64,000 nucleotides of DNA. Origin: Endozoicomonas gorgoniicola. Lineage in GTDB: Bacteria; Pseudomonadota; Gammaproteobacteria; Pseudomonadales; Endozoicomonadaceae. The first letter of the stretch is position 1; each line of letters begins with the position of its first letter. The position numbers and the translations under genes are program-made. Below, piece after piece: positions 27,154 to 36,638 of the stretch. The notes below the pieces were generated by a model. It was given only the letters and a program-made list of their open reading frames with translations. It was not told the DNA's origin and searched no databases. The stretch covers positions 4,818,501 through 4,882,500 of the forward strand of contig NZ_JAPFCC010000001.1 of NCBI RefSeq assembly GCF_025562715.2, in the 5' to 3' direction.

Positions 27154-28800
27154 TTACTTCCTGACGATGTCCCCTGCCTTCGGCTCAAAATTCATCTGCT
27201 TCAACGGTGAATGTTTCTGAATGTATTCCTTCAGCACCAAGGCATCGGTATAGCCGGTATTGATAAACGTCGGATTGTTATCAATTTCAGGCCATTTATC
27301 ACCACCACTGGCTGAGAATTCGTTGATCGACAGTCGATAGGTTTTGTCTTTCTGCACCGGCTTGCCATTGATTTCCAGACGGGTCAGTTTCTCGCCACCA
27401 GAGATGGTCAGACGAACATTGTCAGTGAAATGGGCGAAGCCACCATTGCCTGGCTCAATACTGGCAATAGCTTCTACAAAATTTCTCAGCTCTGAGCCGT
27501 TCATCTCCACAAAGCAGACCAAATTACCAAATGGCTGAACACTCAGAATATCCTTTTCAGTAATATTGCCCGCAGGCAGACCGGTCCGGATGCCTCCGCC
27601 GTTTATAACGCCCAGGTCTGCTTTTGTTTTCTCCATTTGCGCTCTGGCAATTAACACACCTATAGCGGCAGGGCGGCTACGAACAATTCCACGGGCTCCA
27701 GACATGGCTTTATCCAGTGAACCCACTTTTTTCAGCAACAATTTTGATGCTTTATCCTGATAAACCTGCAGAACTTTTAAGACATCTGGATCTTCCGGAA
27801 TCTGCGGCTCAATGTTGACCCACTCACTTTTTCCATCCACCAGCACCTGCTTTTTCAGGTTCACAGGAATCAACCGGTAGTTGATCATTTTCAATACACC
27901 ACCACGGTTGCCTTTACCATCAAAGTTATCAACGTAGTAGTACTCGAAATCAGCTCGCCCTACATACTTACCCCATTCCCATGCCTGAAGTATATACGTG
28001 CTGTTTTTGATATCGGGCTTTTCCATTTTGTTCTGGGAATGCCCACCTACAATAATATCGATACCATCGACGTCTTTTGCCAGAGTCACATCGCCGGGCG
28101 CATTGGAACCATATTGCGCATTGAGGTAATGACCAATATGCGTAAGGGCAATCACAACATCAGCCTTTTCTTCATGTTTTAACTTAGGTACCCAGCTTTT
28201 TGCCGTAGTCACTGCATCGGTGAAATAGATATCTTTCACGTTATCCGGCATAACCTGGGCTTCGGTATCTTCAGTGGTCAGCCCCAGAATAGCGACCCGA
28301 ACCCCTTCCAGGTTTTTCATAATGTAGGGCTTGAACAAAAGCTTATCATCGTTTTTATAGAAAATATTGGCAGCCAGAAAAGGGAAGTCAGCCCAGCGTT
28401 CCTGTTCCAGAAGCACATCCAGGGGGTTATCAAACTCATGATTGCCCAACACCATGGCGTCGTAGCCGATCATATTCATGCCAATAAAATCGGGCTTTGC
28501 CTGTTGAAGATCAGACTCCGGCACACCGGTATTCACGTCACCCGCAGACAGAACCAGTACCTTTCCGCCTTCGTTTTCAACTTCACTACGAATACGGTCA
28601 ATCAAGGTCTTGCGGGCTGCCATGCCCATTTCACCCCGACGGTTGCGCCAGAACTTTCCATGGTTATCGTTGGTATGGAGAACGGTAAACTGCATCGAAT
28701 TCAGTTTTTCTGATGTCGGGGCAGATCGATCAAGCGCACAGCTGATAAGCAGTAATGCAATACCCGTCAAAAATAGAGGTATAAGGCGTTGCCTGAACAT
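27154..28800 (-). CDS. UshA-like 5'-nucleotidase / UDP-sugar hydrolase, lipoprotein
   Basis: The N-terminus IPLFLTGIALLLISC is a lipoprotein signal with lipobox LISC. Residues ~35-330 are the metallophosphatase domain with all expected metal and catalytic motifs: LHTNDNHGKFWRN, SAGDVNTG, GNHEFDNP, THIGHY and GGHSQ. Residues ~350-540 are the 5'-nucleotidase C-terminal substrate domain (NGGGIRTGLPAGNITEKDIL). It hydrolyses extracellular nucleotides to nucleosides and phosphate. It is divergent from a degenerate paralog at 29028, and the deoD-deoB salvage genes lie just beyond, supporting nucleotide scavenging. Confidence 0.9.
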   Translation of the reverse strand: MFRQRLIPLFLTGIALLLISCALDRSAPTSEKLNSMQFTVLHTNDNHGKFWRNRRGEMGMAARKTLIDRIRSEVENEGGKVLVLSAGDVNTGVPESDLQQAKPDFIGMNMIGYDAMVLGNHEFDNPLDVLLEQERWADFPFLAANIFYKNDDKLLFKPYIMKNLEGVRVAILGLTTEDTEAQVMPDNVKDIYFTDAVTTAKSWVPKLKHEEKADVVIALTHIGHYLNAQYGSNAPGDVTLAKDVDGIDIIVGGHSQNKMEKPDIKNSTYILQAWEWGKYVGRADFEYYYVDNFDGKGNRGGVLKMINYRLIPVNLKKQVLVDGKSEWVNIEPQIPEDPDVLKVLQVYQDKASKLLLKKVGSLDKAMSGARGIVRSRPAAIGVLIARAQMEKTKADLGVINGGGIRTGLPAGNITEKDILSVQPFGNLVCFVEMNGSELRNFVEAIASIEPGNGGFAHFTDNVRLTISGGEKLTRLEINGKPVQKDKTYRLSINEFSASGGDKWPEIDNNPTFINTGYTDALVLKEYIQKHSPLKQMNFEPKAGDIVRK

Positions 28801-29027
28801 GGTTCTTACTCCTGTGTTGACGACCGGCGGATAATACCCCTTGATACCCTGATACTGAACGAGAAAACGACACTGATTTTATAAATCTTTGTTATTTATT
28901 AATTTATTTTCATGCTAAAAACTCTTTACACAGACTTTTCTCAGCACCTTCCTTACCCCGACACTCTCTTTGGAGCCGCAGTGATATATTCCACCCTGCA
29001 CTAAAACTAAAGTGGTAAAGACAAACC

Positions 29028-30041
29028 ATGCCCATTCTTCGTCGACTTTCACTGATCACAGCCCTGCTTTCCCTGTCAGCCCTGCTGTCTGGATGCTCTC
29101 CGGCTGAGGAAAGCAGTCGCTATGACGAAGGCAAAAACTATAAACTGACCGTACTGCATACAAACGACAACAGTGGTCAGTTCTGGCGTAATGACAAGGG
29201 TGAGTGGGGCATGGCTGCCCGTAAAACACTCATAGACTCCATTCGTGAAGAGGTCGAGAGTGAAGGCGGACATGTTCTTCTGCTGTCCGGTGGCAACATC
29301 AACAAAGGTGTGCCGGAACCTGACCTGCAAAGCGGCATTCCTGATATTCTGGGCATGAATTTGATAGATTACGATGCCATGGTCGTTGGCTGTCAGGAAT
29401 TTGATATTCCGCCCAACGCTCTCAAAAAACAGCAGGAACTTGCCGACTTTCCCATGCTGGCTGCCAATGTCTTTGACTCAGAAACCGGGCAGCCTCAATT
29501 TGACTCGTTTAAAACATTTCATTTCGACGGGTTCACAGTCTCCGTCGTCGGCATAACAACGCCTGATACCCTGAGAAGCGGTCACCCGGAAAATACCATA
29601 GGCATTGATTTCAGAGACCCGGTGCGGACGGGCAGGTCTGTTGCCAGAATGCTACGTGATGACGCCGACGTGCTGATTGCCCTAACCCATCTTGGGCATT
29701 TTGAAACCAATAACGGAAGCCTCAGTTCACCGGGCGATATCACTCTCGCTGATAAAGTAAAAGATTATGACCTGATTGTTGGCGGACATTCACAAGACAC
29801 ACTTTTCCAGCCCATCCGGCAGAACGGCACCTGGATTGTTCAGGCTGGCAGCCGGGGGCAATATGTTGGCAGGGCTGATTTTGAACTGAACAATGGCCTG
29901 TTATCGATGACTGACTATCAGCTGATTCCAGTCAATCATGAAGGTGACGAGAAAGTTTTGCCCGAAGATCCGGAAATGCTGGAACTGCTAGCTCCCTACA
30001 AACCCGATGGTGAGCATCGCCTGCAAGGCGGAGCTGACTGA
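29028..30041 (+). CDS. UshA-like paralog lacking active-site residues and the C-terminal domain
   Basis: A 337-residue lipoprotein (lipobox LLSGC near residue 23), clearly homologous to the gene at 27154 (EWGMAARKTLIDSIREEVES). Compared with that neighbour, key metal or catalytic positions are changed: NDNHG is NDNSG, AGDVNTG is GGNINKG, and GNHEFD is GCQEFD. The later ligand motifs THLGH and GGHSQD are kept. The 5'-nucleotidase C-terminal domain is absent and the frame ends cleanly. It is therefore predicted to be catalytically dead, perhaps a nucleotide-binding or decoy lipoprotein, or an early decaying duplicate. The frame is intact. Confidence 0.85.
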   Translation: MPILRRLSLITALLSLSALLSGCSPAEESSRYDEGKNYKLTVLHTNDNSGQFWRNDKGEWGMAARKTLIDSIREEVESEGGHVLLLSGGNINKGVPEPDLQSGIPDILGMNLIDYDAMVVGCQEFDIPPNALKKQQELADFPMLAANVFDSETGQPQFDSFKTFHFDGFTVSVVGITTPDTLRSGHPENTIGIDFRDPVRTGRSVARMLRDDADVLIALTHLGHFETNNGSLSSPGDITLADKVKDYDLIVGGHSQDTLFQPIRQNGTWIVQAGSRGQYVGRADFELNNGLLSMTDYQLIPVNHEGDEKVLPEDPEMLELLAPYKPDGEHRLQGGAD

Positions 30042-30157
30042 CCATCCGGGTTTTATCAACCTGAAGCGAACCGGCGCTGATGCGTTACCATTCAGGCTGC
30101 CAGATAGGATATTAACCCGGTGGAATCAGTCAGATTACCCACTGAATCAGTGGCTGA

Positions 30158-30862
30158 TTACAGCAGCACAGAGTCCAGTGCAATTTCAATCATTTCATTG
30201 AACGACAGCTGACGGTCTTCTGGAGACAGGGCTTCGCCACGGCGAATATGGTCACTGGTTGTGCAGATTGCCAGACCTTTGGCACCGTATTCAGCACATA
30301 CACCATAAAGACCTGCCGCTTCCATCTCCACCCCAAGAATGCCGTGTCGTTCCATCACATCGAACATATCTTTCTCGGGACTGTAGAACAGGTCGGCAGA
30401 GTACAGGTTACCCACCTTCACCGACAGGTTCTTGTCACGAGCGGTTTTGACGGCGTTTTCCAACAGACCGTAGTCGGCGATAGCCGCAAAGTCATGATCG
30501 TTGAAACGCATACGGTTAACTTTTGAATCGGTGCAGGCGCCCATGCCAATTACAATGTCACGCAGCCTGACATCCTGAGAAATCGCGCCACAGGAACCCA
30601 CACGAATCAGCTTGTTCACACCGTACTCGGTAATCAGTTCCGTGTAATAGATGGATGCGGAAGGGATGCCCATACCGGAGCCCATCACAGACACCTTGCG
30701 ACCTTTATATTCACCGGTGTAACCCAGCATGTTACGAACTTCGTTAACCAGCTCAGCGCCTTCGAGGAAGGTTTCAGCAATGTATTTTGCGCGCAGAGGA
30801 TCACCAGGCATCAGACAAACGTCAGCAAAGGCACCTGGTTTAGCGTGAATATGGGGAGTCAC
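30158..30862 (-). CDS. deoD: Purine nucleoside phosphorylase DeoD
   Basis: A 234-residue hexameric-type PNP starting at GTG 30862 with AGAGG about 9 bases upstream. The phosphate loop is GDPLRAKYIAETFL, followed by GSGMGIPSASIYYTEL, the nucleoside site VEMEAAGLYGV and the catalytic Asp in TTSDHI. It converts purine (deoxy)nucleosides plus phosphate to base plus (deoxy)ribose-1-phosphate. It follows deoB by 18 bases in the same direction, so they are very probably co-transcribed. Confidence 0.97.
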   Translation of the reverse strand: MTPHIHAKPGAFADVCLMPGDPLRAKYIAETFLEGAELVNEVRNMLGYTGEYKGRKVSVMGSGMGIPSASIYYTELITEYGVNKLIRVGSCGAISQDVRLRDIVIGMGACTDSKVNRMRFNDHDFAAIADYGLLENAVKTARDKNLSVKVGNLYSADLFYSPEKDMFDVMERHGILGVEMEAAGLYGVCAEYGAKGLAICTTSDHIRRGEALSPEDRQLSFNEMIEIALDSVLL

Positions 30863-30880
30863 TCTCTTTACCTCTTTAAC

Positions 30881-32098
30881 TCATTTTAAAAAACTGGTGC
30901 CGTATTCCATCGGCTCCAGTTCAAAATAACGGGCAAGACTTTGCCCGATATCTGCAAAGGTGTCGCGGCGTCCCAGGGAGCCTGGTTTGATCTTACGGCC
31001 AAACACCAGCACAGGAATGTGTTCACGGGTATGGTCAGTGCCGACCCAGGTTGGGTCACAACCGTGGTCCGCTGTGATAATTAACAGGTCATCGCCTTCC
31101 ATCTCTTTCAGCAGGCGGGGCAGCATGGCATCCAGTTGCTCCAGGGCTGCGGCATAACCGGCTACATCACGACGATGGCCAAACGACGAATCGAAATCAA
31201 CAAAGTTAGTGAAAATCAGGGACTGGTCACCGGCCGATTCAAACGCCTGCATGGTGGTTTCAAACAGTCCGGCAATTCCGTTGGCTTTCAATTTTTTAGT
31301 GATGCCCTGATGGGCAAAAATATCGGCAATTTTGCCCACGCTGACCACTTCACCACCTTTTTCGGCCAGTTTATCAAGCAGGGTCGGTGAAGGTGGCGGT
31401 ACGGAATAATCACGGCGATTGCCAGTGCGCTGGAAATCGCCGACATCATCACCGATAAAGGGGCGGGCAATAACCCGGCCGATATTGTAAGGCTCCAGTA
31501 TCTCCCTGACCAGTTCACAGAGTTTATAGAGGCGCTCAAGCCCGAACGTTTCTTCATGGCAGGCAATCTGGAACACACTGTCAGCCGACGTGTAAAAAAT
31601 CGGCTTGCCGGTTTGCATGTGTTCTTCACCCAGCTGCTCCAGAATCACGGTACCCGACGAGTGACAATTACCCAGATAACCGGGGATGTCTGCCTTTGCC
31701 ATAATTTTCTTGAGCAGTTTCGCAGGAAAACTGTTTTCCAGATCCTTGAAGTATCCCCATTCATACAACACCGGAACCCCCATCATCTCCCAGTGACCAC
31801 TGGGGGTGTCCTTGCCGCTGGACAGCTCTTTCGCATGCCCGTAAGCCCCGACAATGTCGACATCGGTGTTCATACCGGCAGGAAATTCACCTGCCGATTC
31901 CTGAGCTGCATGCACTAACCCCAGGCTGGACAGTACGGGTAGCTGTAAAGGCCCCTGACGGCCAGTGTCAGCCTTGCCTTCAGCGCAGGCTTTGGCGATA
32001 TGTCCGATGGTGTTAGACCCCTTGTCTCCGAATTTGTCAGCATCCTCCGTGGCACCAACACCAAAAGAATCCATGACCAGAACAATAGCTCGTTTCAT
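30881..32098 (-). CDS. deoB: Phosphopentomutase DeoB
   Basis: Start at ATG 32098 (MKRAIVLVMDSFGVGA). Alkaline-phosphatase-superfamily metal motifs are present: MDSFGVGATEDADKFGDKG at the N-terminus with the catalytic Thr region SNTIGHIA, then DFDSSFGHRRD and ITADHGCDPTWVGTDHTREH at the C-terminus. About 405 residues, standard length. It interconverts (deoxy)ribose-1- and 5-phosphates, linking DeoD to DeoC, which lies 6.7 kb away on the same strand. Confidence 0.97.
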   Translation of the reverse strand: MKRAIVLVMDSFGVGATEDADKFGDKGSNTIGHIAKACAEGKADTGRQGPLQLPVLSSLGLVHAAQESAGEFPAGMNTDVDIVGAYGHAKELSSGKDTPSGHWEMMGVPVLYEWGYFKDLENSFPAKLLKKIMAKADIPGYLGNCHSSGTVILEQLGEEHMQTGKPIFYTSADSVFQIACHEETFGLERLYKLCELVREILEPYNIGRVIARPFIGDDVGDFQRTGNRRDYSVPPPSPTLLDKLAEKGGEVVSVGKIADIFAHQGITKKLKANGIAGLFETTMQAFESAGDQSLIFTNFVDFDSSFGHRRDVAGYAAALEQLDAMLPRLLKEMEGDDLLIITADHGCDPTWVGTDHTREHIPVLVFGRKIKPGSLGRRDTFADIGQSLARYFELEPMEYGTSFLK

Positions 32099-32261
32099 CT
32101 GCGACACCTGAAGCATCTCTGTTCATAATGGTTCATTATTACCCAGATTAGTGGTGTTCGTCGCAGTATTTTGATTGTACTGAGTACGTACGTTTTTTGA
32201 TCAATCATCCGGGTTTGTTATGAACAATTCTGCTATTCAGGCGACTCGCCACCCTACAGAA

Positions 32262-33233
32262 TCATCCTGCCCTCAGCACCGGATTCTCCGGACGAACAAA
32301 GACATTCCGCCCATCATCAACCAGACCCCGGGTGACATGAGTTTCACCCTGTTTTGAAATGACCACCGCCTCAATGCCCGCCTGTTGATTCAGACAGGCA
32401 ACTGCATCACTGACAGAGGGTAAAAAGCCAGCGGTACTCCAGATATCACCCGCAACAGAATCTCTGGAAATAATGGTAACGCTGGCTATATCGGTGACAA
32501 CCGGCATTCCCGTCCGGGTATTCAGCAGGTGATGATAACGTTGCCCGTTGGCATAAAAAAATCGTTCATTGATCCCGGAGGTGACCATCGAGGCATCATT
32601 CAGCGCGACAACACGAGAGATTGCGCCCCGGTCTGACAGCGGGTTTTGAATACCCACATTCCATGCCTGACTGGCATTATCCGGTGAATGGCCAATGGTC
32701 AGGACATTCCCCCCCAGGTTAATAAAACCGTGTTGAACACCCGCCCTTACCAGTTGCCTTTTTATCTGATCTGCAAAATAACCTTTTGCCACCGCCCCTA
32801 AATCGATCTCCATATCTGGCAGACTCAGGTAAACCGACTGCTTCTGTTCATTCAGGATAATATTTTGAGGATCAGCCAGGGGGAGTTTTGCTGATATTTC
32901 TTCACGCCCCGGTACTCTTGCTTCTTTAAAACCGATACGCCAGGTTTTGACCAGCGGCCCAATGGCAATGTTAAAGACATTGTTTGTGTCTACACTCATC
33001 GTCCGTGCTGTTTTTATCAGTTGAAACAAATCCGGCTGAACAACCACAGGCTTGATCCCTGCGTTTTTATTCACCCTCATCAGTTCAGAATCGGGCTGAT
33101 TCACGGTAAATCGCTGTGCGTAGTGAGAGAGCCTGAGATAAGCCTCCTTAATTAACTGCTCGCCCTCTGGATGATAAAGCACCAGGTCAATGAATGTCCC
33201 CATCATCTGGAACCGGGTTTGATAGCGTTTCAT
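32262..33233 (-). CDS. apbE: FAD:protein FMN transferase ApbE
   Basis: A 323-residue protein with ApbE landmarks MGTFIDLVLYHP, DLGAVAKGYFADQI (flavin site), INLGGNVLTIGHSP and HHLLNTRTGMPV. It transfers FMN from FAD to Thr/Ser of target proteins. It lacks a signal peptide or lipobox, so it is predicted to be cytosolic. The gene 106 bases upstream encodes an FMN_bind reductase without a signal peptide, a natural substrate. Confidence 0.93.
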   Translation of the reverse strand: MKRYQTRFQMMGTFIDLVLYHPEGEQLIKEAYLRLSHYAQRFTVNQPDSELMRVNKNAGIKPVVVQPDLFQLIKTARTMSVDTNNVFNIAIGPLVKTWRIGFKEARVPGREEISAKLPLADPQNIILNEQKQSVYLSLPDMEIDLGAVAKGYFADQIKRQLVRAGVQHGFINLGGNVLTIGHSPDNASQAWNVGIQNPLSDRGAISRVVALNDASMVTSGINERFFYANGQRYHHLLNTRTGMPVVTDIASVTIISRDSVAGDIWSTAGFLPSVSDAVACLNQQAGIEAVVISKQGETHVTRGLVDDGRNVFVRPENPVLRAG

Positions 33234-33285
33234 TGTCGTTTGTATATCAGGGTAGGATTAAGCTGAAATCGTCGGTAGAGTTTGT

Positions 33286-33316
33286 CAGCTCCTCCCCTGC
33301 CAGGGGGGAGAAGCTG
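33286..33316. other. Hairpin between the flavin reductase and apbE
   Basis: CAGCT CCTCCCCTG pairs with CAGGGGGGAG AGCTG (one base bulge). There is no long T run, so it may attenuate or stabilise message rather than fully terminate. Confidence 0.5.
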
Positions 33317-33339
33317 AGGAGGGTCACCACTCAATACAA

Positions 33340-36300
33340 TTAAACAAGAGCGACGGCACTGTCACCGGCAATACGACCAAAAGTGAAGATATCAATCAAC
33401 GCATTACCGCCCAGACGGTTACCACCGTGAATGCCACCCGTCACTTCACCGGCAGCGTACAAGCCCGGAATAACATCACCGTCTTTATTAATCACCCGCG
33501 CCTGAGTATCAATTCTCAACCCGCCCATGGTGTGGTGAACCGATGGTTGACGTGGGGTTGCGTAGAACGGAGCCTGTTCCACTTTCAAGCCAAAAGCGCT
33601 CTTGTTGAACTCAGGGTCATGACCCTGTTCAACACAGGCGTTGTACTGCCTGATGGTGCTGGTCAGTTCGTCAGCCGGAACGCCAATTTTCTCAGCCAGC
33701 TCTTCAAGCGTGTCGGCTTTAATAATGATGCCTTCTTCGATTTCCCGTTCGATAGTGTCATCGCAGGTATTCGCAGCCCTTTTACGAATTTCTTCGTCGG
33801 CAATCATGTAGATAAGACCACCGTTATCAAAGAATGCCTCAGACAGCACATCACGGCTTCCACACTCATCAATAAAGCGCTTGCCCTTCTGGTTCACAAA
33901 GACAAAGTTCTCAGGGGGTACAATCAGGCCGGTCAACAGCGCGCCGGATTTCGGATCACCCACCGGCATTAACTGAACAAACCCCATACCCACCAGGTCG
34001 GCACCGGCTTTTTCACCCATCTCAATGCCATCGCCCACCAGCGCAGGAGAGTTGGTGGTTTTGATGTCATCGGCAATATCCTGCCAGTAAGTGTTGTACT
34101 GTTTGATCATCCGGGTATTGGCACCAAAACCACCGGAAGCCAGCACAACACCGTGACTGACCTTCAATACCAGTTGGGTACCGTTGGCCTGTGTCGCTTT
34201 AACACCTACAACCTTACCGTCTTCAATCATCAAATCCGTTACCCGGGTATCGGTTATGATGCGACCTTCCTGCTCCAGAATGCGCTGTTGCAGTTTCTCC
34301 ACAAACTCCACACCCTTGTGACGATTTGGCTTGTGGGCGCGACGCCACAGTGCGCCAACAGGAATTTCAACCACGCTACGGTCAAAATCAACGCCTTTCT
34401 CAGTCAGCCAGTCCACAGACTCCATGGCACGGCTGGTCAATGTTTCCACCAGGTCGTACTGACCATAGATGGCATCACCATTGCGGTCGGTTCGCTTACC
34501 GCCAAGATAGGTCTGAATGCGATGCAGCTCAACAGAGTCGAACAGGTAGTCTTTACCACTGTCCACATCAGCAAAATACTCACCCAGCTGCTCTTTAAGG
34601 ACTTTGAAATCCGCCAGGTACTCTGCTGCAAATTCGGATTCCGGCGTTTCAACAATGCTTCTCAGGTGGTCGGCTTCCCCCGGCAGAGCAGGGAAGTCAT
34701 TCTGCCATGCTGGCTCAGCCGCATTGATCCAGCCGCCGGTACGAACCGTGTTACCACCAATCGCAGGGAATTTTTCCAGCAGAATAACCGACTTGCCTTT
34801 ATCAAGGGCCGTCAGGGTTGCGCTCAGGCCAGCACCACCGGAACCGACAACCACGATATCCACCGTCTCTTCAATAATTTCAGTTGACCACTTAACCGCT
34901 TCCCTGGCTTTACAGCGAAGTGCCTCCGAGTGACCGCCCGCCAGGTCAACCGCATTGGATACACCGTCAATAACCGCCTGACTACTCACCGTTGCCCCCG
35001 AAATCACGTCAATATTCAGGGTCTGACCATCGAGAATCTGTTGCGGAATACGCTCAAAGGCTGGGTTGGCAATGCCATCGGACTCTTTTGATGAGTCAAC
35101 GACAATATCCAGAATCCTATCTTCTGAAAAAGTCACAGTGACCGGCAAGTCACCATTATGACCCTGACCACAAGCGGTATATTCACCTGGCTCGAAACGT
35201 ATCTGAACATTTTGCAGCTCTTTAATGCGTTGATGTTTCAATGCCTCAGCCGCACTGTCCACAATCATATAGTCCATGATGCCCCAAAGAGGGGTTGGGA
35301 TCTGCAACGCTTCCTGCTGGTTAATATCAGCAAACTCAGCACAGGGCTTATTGTTCAGCACTTTGGTCGCCCAGGTCGGCTCAACCAGATAACCTTTGCC
35401 AACACTGACAGCATCGCAGCCTTCTGCAATCGCTGTTTCAGCATCAGAACGCTGGGCAATACCACCTACGCCTATCACCGGAACCTTTGCGACATTGTCA
35501 CTCTTAAGCTGGTGATATTTAGTGATCAGCGGCTCTTTATCTTCCGGATTGACAATGGAGTTGCGCGCCCAGCTGCCCATGGAGAAATGCAAATAATCCA
35601 GTCCACAGGATGCCAGTTTGTCCAGCAGATACAGGGTGTCTTCAAAACGGATTCCCGGTTCTTCAATCTCTTCCGGTGAGAAGCGATAACCGATAATGAA
35701 ATCGGTTTTCTGGTGGAACGCAACAATCTGTCTGGTTTTTTCCAGAATCGCCAGCGGGAAGGTGGTGCGTTTCTCGATATCTCCACCCCACTGGTCATTT
35801 CTACGGTTGGAGTGCGGGGAAAAGAACTGCTGAATGAGGTAGGTGTTGGCACCGTGAATCTCTACACCATCAAAGCCTGCCAGAACAGCCCGGTTAACTG
35901 CGTTGCCGAAACGTTCAATCATGGCTTCAATCTGCACCCCGGTCATTTCAAGCGGGGTTTCAGCATTATCACGCAGTGCTGCAACAGGGCTTGCAGAAAT
36001 GGGTTGTTGACCGCCATTATACTCAGGTGCTGCCATACGGCCCGCATGGTAGATTTGCAGAATGGCTTTTGACCCTTTCGACTTGATCGCTTCAGCCAGC
36101 CTTTTCAGACCTTCAATTTTGCTGTCCGTATCAATACCTAACGCCCCTGGAAAGGCACGACCATAATTTTCAACAAAAGCACTTTCAACGATAATCGCAG
36201 CGGCATCACCCGCTCTTGAGGCGTAGTAGGTGATCATTTCCTCGGTTACGCTGCCATCAAAAAAAGCGGACTGAATCGTCATCGGTGCCATGACAATACG

Positions 36301-36354
36301 ATTCTTGAGACTGGCTCCTGACTGGAATACCAGTTCATCGACTAGGTGAGTCAT
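33340..36354 (-). CDS. Fused OYE / FMN_bind / FAD-dependent fumarate-reductase-like oxidoreductase
   Basis: Start at ATG 36354, giving 1,004 residues. Residues ~1-370 form an Old Yellow Enzyme/NADH:flavin oxidoreductase barrel (IVMAPMTIQS, VEIHGANTYLIQQFFSP). Residues ~390-475 are an FMN_bind domain with the ApbE acceptor motif DVISGATVSS, the modified Thr being about residue 455. Residues ~495-1004 are a flavocytochrome-c-type FAD domain (IVVVGSGGAGLSATLTALDKG; IHGGNRLGGNALIDIFTFGR). The architecture matches soluble NADH:fumarate or NADH:acrylate-type reductases, which pass electrons NADH-FMN-FMN-FAD. Which unsaturated acid is reduced cannot be decided here. No signal peptide, so cytosolic. 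Confidence 0.9.
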   Translation of the reverse strand: MTHLVDELVFQSGASLKNRIVMAPMTIQSAFFDGSVTEEMITYYASRAGDAAAIIVESAFVENYGRAFPGALGIDTDSKIEGLKRLAEAIKSKGSKAILQIYHAGRMAAPEYNGGQQPISASPVAALRDNAETPLEMTGVQIEAMIERFGNAVNRAVLAGFDGVEIHGANTYLIQQFFSPHSNRRNDQWGGDIEKRTTFPLAILEKTRQIVAFHQKTDFIIGYRFSPEEIEEPGIRFEDTLYLLDKLASCGLDYLHFSMGSWARNSIVNPEDKEPLITKYHQLKSDNVAKVPVIGVGGIAQRSDAETAIAEGCDAVSVGKGYLVEPTWATKVLNNKPCAEFADINQQEALQIPTPLWGIMDYMIVDSAAEALKHQRIKELQNVQIRFEPGEYTACGQGHNGDLPVTVTFSEDRILDIVVDSSKESDGIANPAFERIPQQILDGQTLNIDVISGATVSSQAVIDGVSNAVDLAGGHSEALRCKAREAVKWSTEIIEETVDIVVVGSGGAGLSATLTALDKGKSVILLEKFPAIGGNTVRTGGWINAAEPAWQNDFPALPGEADHLRSIVETPESEFAAEYLADFKVLKEQLGEYFADVDSGKDYLFDSVELHRIQTYLGGKRTDRNGDAIYGQYDLVETLTSRAMESVDWLTEKGVDFDRSVVEIPVGALWRRAHKPNRHKGVEFVEKLQQRILEQEGRIITDTRVTDLMIEDGKVVGVKATQANGTQLVLKVSHGVVLASGGFGANTRMIKQYNTYWQDIADDIKTTNSPALVGDGIEMGEKAGADLVGMGFVQLMPVGDPKSGALLTGLIVPPENFVFVNQKGKRFIDECGSRDVLSEAFFDNGGLIYMIADEEIRKRAANTCDDTIEREIEEGIIIKADTLEELAEKIGVPADELTSTIRQYNACVEQGHDPEFNKSAFGLKVEQAPFYATPRQPSVHHTMGGLRIDTQARVINKDGDVIPGLYAAGEVTGGIHGGNRLGGNALIDIFTFGRIAGDSAVALV

Positions 36355-36638
36355 CAATGTTTCCTTATTGCAAATAAAGGCGGGTAACTTGTTTTGGCAG
36401 GCTGTTCAGTTTTTGGCAGCGCTCGTCATCCGCCAGAGTGTACTCCGACAAACGACTTCCTGAACCGATGCAGGTCATTGCAATATCAGATTGTTTGCGC
36501 TTGGCTCAGAGCTGGATAGACCCAACCCGCTGCCGCTCGTGGCGTTAACGCTTAATTATTTGAGAAACCGAACGATTACTGATTAATGCCCTTATAACTT
36601 GTCTGGTCATTCCAGGCATCCCGGTTAAGGACAACCGC

